Positions 62,581 to 64,000 of a DNA stretch of 64,000 nucleotides are shown here, piece after piece. Position numbers and translations under genes: made by a program. Under the pieces are notes generated by a model. It saw only the letters and a list, made by a program, of their open reading frames with translations. It was not told the origin of the DNA and ran no database searches. This DNA is from Pseudidiomarina mangrovi (lineage in GTDB: Bacteria; Pseudomonadota; Gammaproteobacteria; Enterobacterales; Alteromonadaceae): the NCBI RefSeq assembly GCF_003999375.1, contig NZ_RJLC01000016.1, forward strand, positions 186,001 to 250,000, in the 5' to 3' direction. The first letter of the stretch is position 1; every line of letters begins with the position of its first letter.

Positions 62581-63771
62581 ATGAAAAGTGTAGGTTCGTC
62601 TAAAGAAAATAGCAACAGGACTTTGACATTAGCAGTAATGTTTATTGTCGTCGGAGTAATGTCTCCAGTAGATGTGCGTACCTTATTGATGTTTACAGGT
62701 TTTTTTCTCATTTTAGTGTCGGGTACACGGTTTATCTTTCACAAAGAGGAGCTAAGATTGAAGCTCTTTTTCATATTAATGAGCCTGCCTGGCTTGTTCA
62801 TATCCTTGTATTCATTTGAAGTTGAAACCTTGATTCGTTATATGCTCATCTTCCTGCTCATTTCGCTTACGTCCTTGCGTTCCACGCTCGATGTCGATGA
62901 GAAGTCAATTGGTAACTTATGTCTAGTTGTTATTGTTCTTTTGGTGTTTTTTCAAATAAGCTTAGCCGTTGGATATTTTCTAGAATTTAGGGAGGCTTTT
63001 TACTTAAACTCTGAAGAAAATAATAATCATGATTACGGATTTACTCAAAGTTTGTTTAGCGGCTTTCGTGGGTTCCGTGCAGGCGGCCTTTTTTGGAACC
63101 CGAATGTGATGGCAAGTAACATTTTTATGCTATTTCTTATCTATACCGTTTCCACCACTAATGAGTCTATTCATAATAAATACACATCCACTAAGAAATA
63201 TATTAGTGTGTCGATGGTCGTTTTTTTTTCTATAATGCTATCAGGTTCTAGAACATATTTATTAGCGTTTCTATCTTTTATCGTGCTGCTAATATATCAA
63301 TCCCAAGGTATAAAGAAAACATTCTTGTTATTGTCGTCATGCGCTACAATTTTATATGCAGCAATGTATGAATCGATAAATAGTATCTTTGAGGAAGTTC
63401 TTCGTGGAGTTACTGAGGATAGCTTGAATACGAAATTAAATATACTGATTGACTACATTATGGCCTTGTCGGATGAAAATGATTTTTTACCTATGCTCTT
63501 TGGTGGGCGAAATAATGTACACTTTGATTTTGATTATGGATATTTAATAGGAATGCTTGGTTTTATAGGGATTTTGTTTTTTTACCTAAATCTTATCATT
63601 TTTAGTTTGAGGAGTAAGTTATTCTTTCTATACCTTACACCTATTATGGTTGCATCTGTTGGTAATTCGATGTTTTACAATATTAACACAGTATTTCTCA
63701 TTCTTAGTTTGATTGTCGTTTTTGTTTCTAATTATCGAAAGAATAATCCGGTAAGGAGCGAGGGGGAGTGA
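62581..63771 (+). CDS. wzy: Probable polysaccharide polymerase (Wzy)
   Basis: A 396-residue membrane protein with about 10 hydrophobic segments and a large loop after GGLFWNPNVMASNIFMLFL, a pattern of O-antigen ligase/polymerase (Wzy_C-like) proteins. SGSRTYLLAFLSFIVLL is a second typical motif. Placed with wzx and wzc, it most likely polymerises the repeat unit in the periplasm. Its stop overlaps the next start (GTGA). Confidence 0.75.
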   Translation: MKSVGSSKENSNRTLTLAVMFIVVGVMSPVDVRTLLMFTGFFLILVSGTRFIFHKEELRLKLFFILMSLPGLFISLYSFEVETLIRYMLIFLLISLTSLRSTLDVDEKSIGNLCLVVIVLLVFFQISLAVGYFLEFREAFYLNSEENNNHDYGFTQSLFSGFRGFRAGGLFWNPNVMASNIFMLFLIYTVSTTNESIHNKYTSTKKYISVSMVVFFSIMLSGSRTYLLAFLSFIVLLIYQSQGIKKTFLLLSSCATILYAAMYESINSIFEEVLRGVTEDSLNTKLNILIDYIMALSDENDFLPMLFGGRNNVHFDFDYGYLIGMLGFIGILFFYLNLIIFSLRSKLFFLYLTPIMVASVGNSMFYNINTVFLILSLIVVFVSNYRKNNPVRSEGE

Positions 63772-64000
63772 ACATATTATACTTGGGCTATCTATCTCCA
63801 GATTTAAGCAAAGGAAAAAATGGAACATCTATAGCCGGAAATTATGTGCAACGACGAATTATTAGTGCTTTAAAATGTTTAGGGTCAAGCGTACAAGGTT
63901 TTGTGTGTTACTCGGGAAGGAAGTCTGGGCGTCTTTTCGAATATAAAAAGGCATTGCAAGAAAAAGATATTTTATTTGCGCCAACTTTACAGGTTCCTCT
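63768..64000 (+). CDS. Glycosyltransferase N-terminus (partial)
   Basis: A frame from GTG 63768 running off the right edge (77 codons seen). It begins MNILYLGYLSPDLSKGKNG, then TSIAGNYVQRRIISALKCLG. This is the N-terminal beta-strand and loop pattern of GT4/GT-B glycosyltransferases. AAGGAG lies 10 nt upstream, and the start overlaps the wzy stop. Confidence 0.65.
   Translation, partial: MNILYLGYLSPDLSKGKNGTSIAGNYVQRRIISALKCLGSSVQGFVCYSGRKSGRLFEYKKALQEKDILFAPTLQVP

Overview
The window looks like a chromosomal segment of a marine gammaproteobacterium of the Alteromonadales, most likely Idiomarina or a relative. That placement rests on gene order (suhB-trmJ-iscRSUA-hscBA-fdx, ndk-rlmN-pilW-rodZ-ispG-hisS-yfgM-bamB-der, hslR-hslO beside gspC-N) and on protein families such as DUF3545, YjbH and RfaH. 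It is inferred from reading and not from a database search.

Layout. 1-4.4 kb: end of a DUF1302 outer-membrane protein, an S9 peptidase, a core-LPS-type glycosyltransferase, ung and a small DUF3545 gene. 4.5-12.3 kb: suhB, trmJ, the complete isc iron-sulfur operon behind an IscR-type operator, and msrA. 12.3-21.7 kb: ndk to der, ordinary housekeeping. 21.7-22.3 kb: a HicAB toxin-antitoxin pair with an operator over its promoter. 22.3-23.8 kb: hslR and hslO. 23.9-35.7 kb: a complete gspCDEFGHIJKLMN type II secretion operon. 35.9-41.2 kb: an RND efflux pump with its adaptor, and a MscS channel. 41.4-43.1 kb: a HigA-like antitoxin gene facing a HigB-like toxin gene that is translationally coupled to a RAYT (REP-associated tyrosine transposase). 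43.3-46 kb: a small exported protein, pgi and rfaH. 46-64 kb: a JUMPstart/ops leader followed by a Wzy-type polysaccharide locus (YjbE/GfcA-like, a GfcB-GfcC fusion, YjbH, wza, wzb, wzc, UDP-GalNAcA genes, rfbBA, an aminotransferase and acyltransferase pair, wzx, glycosyltransferases, wzy), AT-rich in its last third and cut by the window end.

The outstanding feature is a dispersed 20-nt repeat, unit GCTAAGGGGCAGGCACTTAA (called F; its reverse complement R). I count about 54 near-complete copies by eye, between 5.9 and 43.9 kb. Inverted F-R pairs are separated by a spacer of 11 nt in eight of nine cases, although the spacer sequence varies. This makes a 51-nt REPIN-like element. The unit is open in two of its three frames on each strand and gives TAA in the third. 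Copies lie inside genes as peptide cassettes (AKGQAL, LRGRHL, LSACPLA, KCLPLS) in trmJ, hscB, gspM, the RND adaptor and the RAYT itself. They supply almost the whole prepilin leader peptides of GspI, GspJ and GspK. They supply the stop codons of five genes and Shine-Dalgarno-like sequences for msrA and gspN. The RAYT at 42.0-43.1 kb is the obvious candidate to mobilise the unit, and its coupling to a toxin gene suggests that the transposase locus may be maintained as an addiction module.
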